Shown here one piece after another: positions 18,736 through 27,133 of a DNA stretch of 64,000 bases (position 1 is its first letter; each line of letters starts with the position of its first letter). Source of the stretch: Bin55 sp963667455 (GTDB lineage Bacteria > Pseudomonadota > Gammaproteobacteria > Pseudomonadales > Azotimanducaceae). Location of the stretch: NCBI GenBank assembly GCA_963667455.2, contig CAXXFR010000039.1, forward strand, positions 62,001 to 126,000. Reading direction: 5' to 3'. The notes beneath the pieces were generated by a model that saw nothing but the letters and a program-made list of their open reading frames with translations, did no database searches and was not told the origin of the DNA. A program made the translations under genes and the position numbers.

Positions 18736-20112
18736 ATGATGGCGCGACGCAAGGGACTCGAACATGCGCTGATTTCTCTGGCGTTTGCAGCAATCACTGC
18801 CTATGCGGTGATCAGCGGATTGGCGTGGAAGCACGACGTCGCAACCGAACAAGCCAATCCTCCTCGGGAACACGCTGAAACGCGAAGCCAATGGTTTACA
18901 TCGCTTCGTCGCGCCGAGTCGGGAGAATCAGTTTCTCCTGCATTGGCACGTCCTATGAACTTGCCTGTTCTCGTTCAACGACCCGCAGGACCTCTAGCCC
19001 AACTCGCGCATCGCAACGAAGAGTTGTATCCGTCCACTGCCACGATCAATGGTTTCACCAACGAAGCTCTCATCTTTCGTCGCTACGAAATCGAAGGACC
19101 CTCAACATTGATGCATGGACAACTTGACATGGTCTTCGTCGTCGTCGTGTTGCTTCCTTTGATTCTGTGTCTGTTGAACTACAACAACTTAAGCACGGAC
19201 CGTGAATTGGGAAGATTGGACGTACTGATCACGCACGGCTGGCGACCGAGCCGGCTTCTTTGGACGCGAACGATACAGCACTCGCTTGCGCCTCTCGCAG
19301 TAATCGTGGTTGCTTCAGTGACCGGGGCGATATTGGATGATCCGACGAGTCCCGGAGTATGGGTTAGATTGTTGGGCTGGTTGGGGATCGTATCGTTGTA
19401 TTGGACGTTTTGGGTTGCCCTGTGTGCATGGATGGCCACTTGGAGCAAGAATCCTCTGAATGCCGCACTTGCCGCCGTTTCGTTGTGGGTTGGCATCGTA
19501 GTCCTTCTGCCATCGCTCCTTCAGGTAGTCACTGTACGGATTACCGATCCACCTTCGAAGATTCACGTGATGTCGTTGGCTCGGACAGCCCAAGCTGAAG
19601 CACTGCAATCCGTAGATGAACGTGTTGAAGCGTTCATGGCGGAACACGGATCAGAAATCCCGTCGGAAGTGGAAAACGTGGCGGCCTACTATCGACGAGC
19701 ATACGTATCGAACTCTGCAATCAATTCGAAAGTCGGATCGCTGCTCGACGAGTACAACGCGCAACTCGATGACGACCTGAAATTATTGGACTACCTGCAA
19801 GTCCTCTCCCCTGCGAATTCAATCCATCGTGCACTGCATGAAGTGGCTGGATCGGGAATTGTTCGTGCGGCCCGGTTTCAGCGAGAAGTGAGAATGTTCT
19901 TTCGCCACTACTTTGCGTCCATTGGAGAAGCCACTATGAATCAGCAGAGACTCTCGGTGACGGAAGCAGAGGCAATAGGTGAGCTTCGATTCGCCGAATC
20001 GCCTTCTTGGTCGACTATTGTCACCGCGGCGCTGGGACTGACAGTGCTGATCGTGGTTGTACTGTTACATTGTGCGAGGACCAGTCGAAGACTGGAGCAC
20101 CCTGTCGGTTAG
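18736..20112 (+). CDS. ABC-2 type permease, DUF3526 family (second of two)
   Basis: 458 residues, same layout as the preceding permease: one N-terminal helix, a long extracytoplasmic loop, then a helix bundle with the motif STDRELGRLDVLI and a final C-terminal helix. I use ATG at 18736 (directly followed by a second ATG); an open frame upstream from 18694 overlaps the first permease and looks non-coding. The two permeases share architecture and so probably form a heterodimer with the upstream ATPase. It ends 17 bases from the convergent ZIP gene. Confidence 0.87.
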   Translation: MMARRKGLEHALISLAFAAITAYAVISGLAWKHDVATEQANPPREHAETRSQWFTSLRRAESGESVSPALARPMNLPVLVQRPAGPLAQLAHRNEELYPSTATINGFTNEALIFRRYEIEGPSTLMHGQLDMVFVVVVLLPLILCLLNYNNLSTDRELGRLDVLITHGWRPSRLLWTRTIQHSLAPLAVIVVASVTGAILDDPTSPGVWVRLLGWLGIVSLYWTFWVALCAWMATWSKNPLNAALAAVSLWVGIVVLLPSLLQVVTVRITDPPSKIHVMSLARTAQAEALQSVDERVEAFMAEHGSEIPSEVENVAAYYRRAYVSNSAINSKVGSLLDEYNAQLDDDLKLLDYLQVLSPANSIHRALHEVAGSGIVRAARFQREVRMFFRHYFASIGEATMNQQRLSVTEAEAIGELRFAESPSWSTIVTAALGLTVLIVVVLLHCARTSRRLEHPVG

Positions 20113-20129
20113 TTTCAGTCAGGACTGGC

Positions 20130-20984
20130 TCAGTGCGGATCTTCGAAAATCGCGTGCAGGAAATGCTCCTCGATCAAGAACAGTCCGTACGCAACTACCA
20201 TGCCCAAGAAAACAAGTACTACCAGTAGCCACCTGTGATGGCGATGGAACTGAATTTCAGGTAGTAATTCGCTAAGTGCGATGCAAAGAAACGACCCACA
20301 AGCGAATGCCAATACGTAGCCGATGGCTTGGCTCTCGTAGAAATCCGTCAGCAGACCCGTGAACATATACGTAGCTGCGGCGGTCACAGGACAAATCAAT
20401 GCAAACCCAATATTGATCCACAATGCCAGTCTCGGATCGTTTCGGTAGTTCCGCAGCAGCACTAGCACCGAGTAGGCATCGAGTGGCTTGTGCATGAATA
20501 TTGCAAAGAACACTCCCAGACCCGGCAGCATTCCGGGATGGATGTGTCCCGCTCGAACACTGGCCCCAAGCGCAATCCCCTCAGTGATCGAATGAATGCT
20601 CAGACCGATGAACAGTCCCACGAAGCTTTGAAAGGTCTTGGGACTCTCACTGAGTTGGTGCAGACTATCGCTACTTGCATCTTGGGACTGAAAATCAAAC
20701 GTGCGTAGCACCACGATCATCGCAAGAACACCAATTGCAACCCAGGTCATGGCCTCAACTATGGAGTGCTCGCCATGATCGGACTCAGACAGATGCTCAA
20801 CGCTGTGAGGAAGAAGATGAAACAACGCAATTCCAATGACACAGCCAGCGACGAAAGCTGTGACCATCTGACGTTGATTGTGCGATACAACTCCAAGTGC
20901 GCTGAGCTGTCCGCCAAGAAAAGAAGCTAGACCAATAGCTACTGAATACCCGAGAAGCAACAGCAATGGATCGAGGGGCATCAA
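20130..20984 (-). CDS. ZIP family metal transporter
   Basis: 284 residues with about eight membrane helices. The family signature is present: HLLPHS in helix II, SIHSITEGIALG in helix IV (histidine and glutamate of the metal path) and a later HKPLDAY. The cytoplasmic loop between helices III and IV is short, with an acidic/histidine stretch HLSESDHGEHS between helices II and III. Such proteins take up Zn2+, Fe2+ or Mn2+ through the inner membrane; specificity cannot be fixed here. It lies downstream of the ureohydrolase gene on the same strand with a 174-base gap. Confidence 0.88.
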   Translation of the reverse strand: MMPLDPLLLLLGYSVAIGLASFLGGQLSALGVVSHNQRQMVTAFVAGCVIGIALFHLLPHSVEHLSESDHGEHSIVEAMTWVAIGVLAMIVVLRTFDFQSQDASSDSLHQLSESPKTFQSFVGLFIGLSIHSITEGIALGASVRAGHIHPGMLPGLGVFFAIFMHKPLDAYSVLVLLRNYRNDPRLALWINIGFALICPVTAAATYMFTGLLTDFYESQAIGYVLAFACGSFLCIALSELLPEIQFHRHHRWLLVVLVFLGMVVAYGLFLIEEHFLHAIFEDPH

Positions 20985-21158
20985 TCTACTCCTGGGGAAA
21001 GAGGATCAAGACCGCGACCACGATCGCAAATCTACCCATTACGACGAGGATGGCTTTCGTGTCGAGACAGAGCACACAACGAGCCAAGAGAACTCGATCC
21101 TTCTACTACTCAAGACTGCACGAAACGTGACATGATAGTGTTGCAAGTTGCGATTGAA

Positions 21159-22118
21159 TCATTGAGCTGTCTGATACTTCACTTTCGGATGGATACACAG
21201 CAACTCGTAAACCAGATTGGCCGCAACTAACGACGTGTTTCGCGTCAAGTCGAATGGAGGCGACACTTCGACGACATCTGCACCGACTAGGTTCAGTCCT
21301 CGACATCCACGAATGACCTCCATTCCTTGTGCGGTGGTCAACCCTCCCGGTTCCGGAGTCCCTGTGCCGGGTGCGCAAGAAGGATCTAGACCGTCGATGT
21401 CGAAGCTGATGTACAACGGGGCACTTCCTACCCTGTCCCGCACTTCCTCCATAATCGGATCCAGAGAGCGGTGCCAGCATTCAGATGCTTGAACAACACG
21501 GAAACCTTGATTGACTGACCACTCGAAGTCATCTGGATCGTAGCCAGTACCTCGCAATCCTATCTGCGTTACCCGAACACAGTCCAGTAGTTCCTCTTCG
21601 ACTGCACGCCGGAATGGTGTGCCGTGAGTGTATTTCTCTCCGAACATGGCTTCATTGGCATCGGCGTGGGCATCCACGTGAACTAGTGCAATCGGTCCGT
21701 ATTGTCGTGAGGCAGCTCGAAGTATCGGCAACACTACCGAATGATCACCTCCAAGCGTGAATGGAGCGCAGTGGTTCTCGAACATGGGACTGTAGAAGTC
21801 CTCAATGATTCGCATACTTCGTTCGATGCTGTACGTGTTGATGGGAACGTCCCCGTAGTCCATTACTTGCATGGAGTCGAATGGTTTGGCTCCTGTTGCC
21901 ATGTTGTAGGGTCGCAACAGACGCGATTCGTCTCGAATCTCTCTGGGAGCAAGGCGAGCACCCGGTCGATTCGAAGTCGCAATATCCAACGGAATTCCAA
22001 CAATGGCGGCATCGGCATCGGCCAAGTCCTGTCCGCTCGGAATCCGCATGAAGGTCGCGGGACCCCCAAATCTCGGCATTAAGTTACCTGAGAGCGGTTG
22101 GTTTAGCGTTCGCGGCAT
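21159..22118 (-). CDS. gbuA: Agmatinase-family ureohydrolase, guanidinobutyrase/guanidinopropionase type
   Basis: 319 residues. Binuclear-metal ligands appear in the usual order: GGDHS, VHVDAHADAN and SFDIDGLDPSCAPGTGTPEPGG. The N-terminus (LNQPLSGNLMPRFGG), RPYNMATGAKPFDS and RVVQASECWHRSL match what I remember of Pseudomonas GbuA (4-guanidinobutyrase) more closely than SpeB. The reaction would be hydrolysis of a guanidino compound to urea plus an amine or amino acid, cytoplasmic and metal dependent. GpuA or another guanidino-acid hydrolase cannot be excluded. No urease or transporter gene for guanidino acids is next to it. Confidence 0.85.
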   Translation of the reverse strand: MPRTLNQPLSGNLMPRFGGPATFMRIPSGQDLADADAAIVGIPLDIATSNRPGARLAPREIRDESRLLRPYNMATGAKPFDSMQVMDYGDVPINTYSIERSMRIIEDFYSPMFENHCAPFTLGGDHSVVLPILRAASRQYGPIALVHVDAHADANEAMFGEKYTHGTPFRRAVEEELLDCVRVTQIGLRGTGYDPDDFEWSVNQGFRVVQASECWHRSLDPIMEEVRDRVGSAPLYISFDIDGLDPSCAPGTGTPEPGGLTTAQGMEVIRGCRGLNLVGADVVEVSPPFDLTRNTSLVAANLVYELLCIHPKVKYQTAQ

Positions 22119-22288
22119 GAGTTTGCTCTTGGATTGCCTTGGGTTGCCGACAGGCCGATCGACAAATAGCCATTATCAACGACTACCCACCAATACAATG
22201 AAGGTCAGGCCGTGTACCTACTGACAACAGTGAACCGAACAAGTAGCTTGCGGTCTAACAAAGCAACTTCAATTGAACAGAGGCCAGC

Positions 22289-22828
22289 ATGTCTCAATCT
22301 ACAAGAACCTCAAAAATTGCTAGGATCGCCCTTGCGCTCCTAGTCCCCTTCGTCTTCTGCGCTTCTTCCTACGCTGGAGGTGCACTGTGCGCCGAAACTG
22401 CGGCCAAGTCCGAAAAATTCAACGAGTGGGATGAAGACGGGAATGCGTCCGTTTCCCTGGCTGAGTTCCGTACTGGCTTGAAGGCCAAACTCGAGAGCGA
22501 ACAGAAGTCGAAAGCCAAGGCAAAGTCTGCAAAAGGATCCGTCGACCTGTCCAGCAAAACGAAAGTAAGTTGGGATGCGGAGAAAGAGCAGTGGAGTCAG
22601 GATGTTTCGGCCATGTTCGCTACGTTGGACGAAGATGAAGACAATTCGATTTCATTGGGAGAGTTCCTCAATTACGACGACAAGACCGAAGCGAAGCTCG
22701 GCAAGTCAAAGGTGGACTACACGGAACTTGACGCTAAGTCGAAGATTCTCGATGCGAAAAAGAAGTCGTACGACGGAAAAGACGCAAAGTTGGGATCGAA
22801 GGACCTGAAGTCTAAGAATAAGAGCTAA
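22289..22828 (+). CDS. Secreted EF-hand protein
   Basis: 179 residues. A Sec signal peptide (core IALALLVPFVFCASSYA) is followed by a short, very Lys/Asp/Ser-rich protein with two good EF-hand loops: DEDGNASVSLAE and DEDEDNSISLGE, each 12 residues with Asp at positions 1 and 3, Ser at 7 and Glu at 12. The C-terminal third is a charged KS/KK/DAK-rich tail without recognisable fold. It is probably a periplasmic or secreted calcium-binding protein. AGAGG sits 5 bases before the ATG. It is a single gene, followed by a hairpin. Confidence 0.82.
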   Translation: MSQSTRTSKIARIALALLVPFVFCASSYAGGALCAETAAKSEKFNEWDEDGNASVSLAEFRTGLKAKLESEQKSKAKAKSAKGSVDLSSKTKVSWDAEKEQWSQDVSAMFATLDEDEDNSISLGEFLNYDDKTEAKLGKSKVDYTELDAKSKILDAKKKSYDGKDAKLGSKDLKSKNKS

Positions 22829-22847
22829 GAGCTTATGAACTGAGGAG

Positions 22848-22890
22848 TGTGTCAATACTCCCATTCTTCACGATGAAGAGTCTTGACACA
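22848..22890 (+). terminator. Hairpin after the EF-hand gene
   Basis: TGTGTCAA (22848-22855) pairs with TTGACACA (22883-22890), and TCTTCA/TGAAGA pair inside it. The downstream bases are not T-rich, so it may be a weak terminator or a 3' stabilising structure. Confidence 0.35.
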
Positions 22891-23217
22891 ACCCTCCCTC
22901 GTTCTGGGACGGCGACTAGCTCACGTGGGACACTACTGGACCATCCGAGCAAGACTCAGTGCCAGAATGAGTTCGTTCTTGAACGGCTCGAATAGACTAG
23001 TGCATCACAGAAGTCCATTGATCATGGCTCAGGTGAGACGGCAAACCCATGCCGTATGCCCTGATCTCCAACTACACAAACTAAGAGCTCAGTCGTCCAG
23101 GTCATGCGGCTAGAGTTGGATTGACCGATCGCTCAGAGAGAGTGCTGAATGAGCGCGAGAGCGAATTGAATTCACACTAGAACAGAGTGAGTCTTTTTGG
23201 ACGCTCAATCCTGAGCA
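22891..23217. other. Gap between convergent genes, no gene seen
   Basis: 327 bases between the EF-hand gene and the large lipoprotein gene. The open frame 22883-23113 on the plus strand begins inside the hairpin and has no protein-like pattern. No tRNA, strong terminator or repeat is seen. Confidence 0.4.
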
Positions 23218-26200
23218 CTACATCCCACGTTCAAACCGAACGTTTTGACGCACATGAAGGTCGCGGCCCTCTAGGAACTTGATTCGATCCATTCCGGGTG
23301 TTCTTGGCAAGGGTTCCACCGTGTCGCCGAATTGAGTGTAGAGATCCATGTCTCTAGCCCACCCGCGAAAGTCCAATATCAAATGTCGTGAGTAACCTTC
23401 GGTAGGGGATTCGGGAACACTGAACTCCAAATGAACCTCCTCGCCACTTCCGATGATCGCATAGGCTCCGTCCACTTCGTTGACAAGAGCTAGAGCGTCT
23501 CCGTACGCCGAGTAGAAACCAGTCATGTACTTCGCGTCCCAATACTGCGAGCGATTCTGATAGTCATAGAACGGTAGCCGTTGATCCCCCGTAGTTCGGT
23601 GAGCGAATCCTGATCGTTGAACCTTGCCGATTACCGGCTGCAATGTCTGCACGACCATTTCTGGCGGTGCAGATTCTTCGGTTACCAGCCTGATTCGATC
23701 CCAGTAAATCTCCAAATTGGAAGTAATGCGCAGCGCTTTAGTCCCTTCAGGTAGTGTTGGCAACGGAACTACCATTTCTCTAGGCATGCCGGCCGGATAA
23801 CCAAAGGAGTTCAACACTACGACCCAGTTGCTTTCTCCATCAAGAGCCTCGATGGTAGGAGATCCATATTCCGCTCCCGCTTGCCATGCGCCAAAGACTG
23901 TTTGCGAGTAGGGATATTCAATCCATCCATCGGCGACAAGTACTTGATTCTCCGAAGGAATTTCGGATTCGAACCACATCGTGATCGAAAAGTACTCTTC
24001 TAAGCGACCAATGAATCGCTTATCCACTGAACCAGGGTCAGGAGCTTGCAAGTCTCGATCGAGAAGTTTGTCGGTAATGTCCCTCCCGTCCGCCGTAGTG
24101 GCGATGCTCGGGAGCATCTGCTCACGAAAGGTAATCAACCGACCGGTTGCAACCGGCGAACCGGTTGACATGCGCTCATCGACGACCAAGTTCCACTGAG
24201 GCGGCAGATCAACCACCTCAATGGTTGACGCATCGAGATACAACGTCTCTTCCATGGGTTCGCCGATCTTGATGGCATATCGACCGTCCCGTGGCTTCAA
24301 TTGCTCCGAGTTCATTCGAAAACGCTCCCAAGGCCTTGCGGCGACAGACTGTCCCGGTGGGGAGAAGAACCCCGATCCACCCACTCCGAGGACGTCGCTA
24401 ACGAACTCAAACTCTGTACCGTTCCAAGCGAAAAGCACGGGACAGCTTGCCAATTGCCGCTCGACCTCACTAATGCGGTGAAGATTGCCGGCGGAGAGAC
24501 CGATTTCTGTTTGGAAGACTCCATCCGACCACTCCAGTACGACGTTATTGGCAGCATCCAAACCTCGTAGTCCAAAGCTGAGCGGCAACAAACTCTGACT
24601 CGCTCCAGAGTGATTGTCAATGCGGTCCTGTATCGACCAACTACCTCCTACACGCAACTTGACGCGTGTTCCAATCCCAGATGCATTGCTACGCATTTGA
24701 CTTGCATCACGCTCTCCCACCGGGTCAATTGCCAAGAACTTGAACCGGCCTTCTCCTGGAGGAACGTAGTACAGCGCATCTCGAGTTGCCGCCACCAGTC
24801 CTGGACCCATTGACGCATCTGTGTACACAGGAATGGCCGAGACTAAGTTCTCCAAGTCTATGCGCTCTTCTTCGGAAGCTAGTGGAATATCAACGACATG
24901 GATCGCGTTGTCAGCCACAACAATCAGATCTAGTTCTCCGCTGCCCGTCACGTCGGACAAAGCCAGCTCAAGAATCTCTGACGATGTACCGGCAATCAGC
25001 GAGAAATCCAGCTGCTTTGCTCGCCAATCCACTCGGTCAAACGACAGCACTGTCAATTGACTGTCAATCGTGTGCGCAACGATGTCTGGATATCCGTCGA
25101 CGTCTATATCGCCACTGACAGCGTTAATCAACGGTTCGTTGAAAGTAGAAACAATGCCCCGCATCTGTCTATATCGCCACGTTCGGTCATTGCGAGCGGC
25201 ATAGATTGGATCGTCTTTGTTGGAGAACAGTAGATCGACATCTCGGTCGGAGTCCAAGTCCGTTGCGAGTACCTCGTGAATTGGGGGTCGCGCTCCGACC
25301 AGAGCTATTTCCCGAAATGTGAACTCGGTAGTTCTGGTGTTTGTAAGCTGAAAGACAATTCCGTCGTCGGCGAACATGATGTCCAGGTCACCATCGTGGT
25401 CTGCATCCACAAGCACCGCAGAGTTGCATGATCCAGACCAGAGGCGATCATCGGGACTTACTTCAGCGACTCCGTTTTCGGGCAACTTCAGCCAATAGAG
25501 ACCTTGATTGCTGCACACGACCAGATCGTAGTTCGAGTCGTTGTCAACGTCTCCGATATGCAATGAGACAGTTCCTTGCAGACCCATTGTGTGTCGCAGG
25601 CTTAATGTCGAAGCGGTTGGATTCAGTGTGAACCACCTAATCGAGTCTTTGTCCGCCACGAACAGTTCAAGCTCTTCTGACTTGCTTCTCCACGCCGCGG
25701 CCATAGTTGCAATGGGAGATTCAAGATTCTTGAGCAAAGTCGGCGAGCCGAATAGCGGACCCTTAGGCCGTTCAAATTCCTGGGATTCCACTACATTCGC
25801 ACTTCGAGCATTTGCCTTCGGTCCCATCTTGAGATACGAAATCGAGGCTGTGCGAGCCGCCGGATTCGCTTCCAAACGCTGATAGTCTTCGAGCAATTGG
25901 TTGGCCAATCGAGGATCGTTCATTCTTCGTGCAGCCAGTGCCGCAGCCCAATAGCCGCTAACGAGATAGGGATCCAATTCAATCGACTTAATCAACCATT
26001 CCTTGGCGTCTTTGTACTCCTGAAGCTGCAGATGCGTCTGACCCAAGAAGTATGCTGCATAGGCATCCTCGGGATCGAGACTAACCACCCTTTTGAATCG
26101 ATTGTGGGCATCTGTGATGTGCCCCAAATGGAAGGAAACAACACCCGATGTATAGATCGCTCGAACGTTTTCTGGATCGGAGTGGAGTACATTTCCAAGG

Positions 26201-26460
26201 ATATCGAGCGCTTGCTGTTCCGCACCCTCCTCCTGTGTATTTAGGATTGCAATTGCAAGGTTGACTTGGGCCAAATCCCACTTCGGTCGTTGTGCAACCA
26301 CTTCGGCAAACGTCTCGTAGGCGGCAGCGTACTCGAAGCGTCCCATTTGGGCAACGCCCAAGTCATTCAGCTCAACGTGATCTTGTGTAATGCGACCACT
26401 GCAGCCAAGCACAATCGCACCGAGAAAAGACACGAGGATGATCCAGTGAATGTGCTTCAT
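23218..26460 (-). CDS. TPR / FG-GAP / ASPIC lipoprotein (CRTAC1-like)
   Basis: 1080 residues. The signal peptide ends in a lipobox (IVLGC, Cys at 20), so the protein is lipid anchored. Residues about 30-200 form tetratricopeptide repeats. A central FG-GAP propeller has loops such as DVDNDSNYDL, DADHDGDLDI, DLDSDRDVDL, DIDVDGYPDI and DVTGSGELDL. An ASPIC/UnbV-like segment (GIGTRVKLRVGGS ... VVLEWSDGV) follows, and then a 400-residue region of beta-rich, unassigned sequence starting near PVLFAWNGTEFEF. The gene is monocistronic. It is related in parts to the CRTAC1-like gene at 9.7-11.5 kb, which partners with a TPR cytochrome; here the TPR and the propeller are in one chain. Confidence 0.85.
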   Translation of the reverse strand: MKHIHWIILVSFLGAIVLGCSGRITQDHVELNDLGVAQMGRFEYAAAYETFAEVVAQRPKWDLAQVNLAIAILNTQEEGAEQQALDILGNVLHSDPENVRAIYTSGVVSFHLGHITDAHNRFKRVVSLDPEDAYAAYFLGQTHLQLQEYKDAKEWLIKSIELDPYLVSGYWAAALAARRMNDPRLANQLLEDYQRLEANPAARTASISYLKMGPKANARSANVVESQEFERPKGPLFGSPTLLKNLESPIATMAAAWRSKSEELELFVADKDSIRWFTLNPTASTLSLRHTMGLQGTVSLHIGDVDNDSNYDLVVCSNQGLYWLKLPENGVAEVSPDDRLWSGSCNSAVLVDADHDGDLDIMFADDGIVFQLTNTRTTEFTFREIALVGARPPIHEVLATDLDSDRDVDLLFSNKDDPIYAARNDRTWRYRQMRGIVSTFNEPLINAVSGDIDVDGYPDIVAHTIDSQLTVLSFDRVDWRAKQLDFSLIAGTSSEILELALSDVTGSGELDLIVVADNAIHVVDIPLASEEERIDLENLVSAIPVYTDASMGPGLVAATRDALYYVPPGEGRFKFLAIDPVGERDASQMRSNASGIGTRVKLRVGGSWSIQDRIDNHSGASQSLLPLSFGLRGLDAANNVVLEWSDGVFQTEIGLSAGNLHRISEVERQLASCPVLFAWNGTEFEFVSDVLGVGGSGFFSPPGQSVAARPWERFRMNSEQLKPRDGRYAIKIGEPMEETLYLDASTIEVVDLPPQWNLVVDERMSTGSPVATGRLITFREQMLPSIATTADGRDITDKLLDRDLQAPDPGSVDKRFIGRLEEYFSITMWFESEIPSENQVLVADGWIEYPYSQTVFGAWQAGAEYGSPTIEALDGESNWVVVLNSFGYPAGMPREMVVPLPTLPEGTKALRITSNLEIYWDRIRLVTEESAPPEMVVQTLQPVIGKVQRSGFAHRTTGDQRLPFYDYQNRSQYWDAKYMTGFYSAYGDALALVNEVDGAYAIIGSGEEVHLEFSVPESPTEGYSRHLILDFRGWARDMDLYTQFGDTVEPLPRTPGMDRIKFLEGRDLHVRQNVRFERGM

Positions 26461-26526
26461 TGCACCTTCAACCTGACACAGCGCGACTGAATTGACACTT
26501 TCACCAAGTACTTATGCATGTTGAGG

Positions 26527-26596
26527 GTCTGAGAAAGCTCAGACAAAGGCGTTCGAAGGGAGTTTTTGCAAGTCTCGGAGAGTTGCTAAGACTTGC
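26527..26596. repeat. Two perfect hairpins upstream of the lipoprotein gene
   Basis: GTCTGAG-AAAG-CTCAGAC (26527-26544) and GCAAGTCT ... AGACTTGC (26568-26596, 13-base loop) lie 67-136 bases upstream of the lipoprotein start. Neither is followed by a T-run on either strand in the right order. They could be structured leader RNA, operators, or processing signals behind the tRNA. Confidence 0.35.
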
Positions 26597-26891
26597 CAGG
26601 TTTGCCCTTTCATCGAGTTCCAATAGGATAATGGACAAGGGTAGGAATTCCCGTTAGCTGAATCTGACTTCAAGTGCACTGCGGGTCGCTGCAAGTAGCT
26701 GTTACACGGTCGAGACGAGCCTTTCGCTATGCCACAAGACTCTCTTCATAGGTCCCGCGTTTAGCTAGACAGTGGGTCGTCCCAGCCAAATCTCGCCAAG
26801 GACTTGCGTCTCTCGCTAATCCAAGTATTCGAATCCATAGGCAAGCATCAACTCGCCTAGTCAGGGAAGACAACTATGGAACAGTTGAGAA

Positions 26892-26967
26892 TGGCGTCCC
26901 CTAGGGGAGTCGAACCCCTGTTGCTGGGATGAAAACCCAGTGTCCTAGGCCTCTAGACGAAGGGGAC
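26892..26967 (-). tRNA. tRNA-Glu (TTC)
   Basis: A complete 76-nt cloverleaf including an encoded CCA. The acceptor arms GTCCCCT and AGGGGAC pair fully, the anticodon arm CTGGG/CCCAG encloses TTTTCAT giving anticodon TTC, and the T-arm CAGGGGTTCGACTCCCCT has the standard TTCGA loop. The rest of the 673-base gap 26461-27133 holds its promoter, two hairpins and no visible protein gene. There is no neighbouring integrase or duplicated tRNA 3' end. Confidence 0.97.
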
Positions 26968-26978
26968 GCGCGGCTCGC

Positions 26979-27006
26979 ATTTTACGCCTGCGTAGTGCTA
27001 CGTCAA
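26979..27006 (-). promoter_or_regulatory. Sigma70 promoter of tRNA-Glu
   Basis: On the minus strand TTGACG is followed after 16 bases by TAAAAT, then a GC-rich discriminator GCGAGCCGCGC that leads directly to the tRNA 5' end. The GC-rich discriminator is the usual mark of stringent (ppGpp) control at stable-RNA promoters. Confidence 0.75.
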
Positions 27007-27133
27007 ACTATCTGTCGCAACTAGGGATGGCCGCGCGGCAGTTGCGCAGCTAAAGACCAATTCTCCGCGTATTCGTTCCAATTTGGAGACAAAACACTTC
27101 GATGAAATGATCCGCTGAGAAGACAGCGCTCAG

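Noticed and set aside
22849..22889. Riboswitch or regulatory RNA after the EF-hand gene
   Set aside because: The hairpin lies downstream of a gene and no recognisable aptamer pattern is present; a 3' end structure explains it.
26892..26967. tRNA-Glu as an integration site for a mobile element
   Set aside because: No integrase, no repeat of the tRNA 3' end and no shift in gene content beside it.
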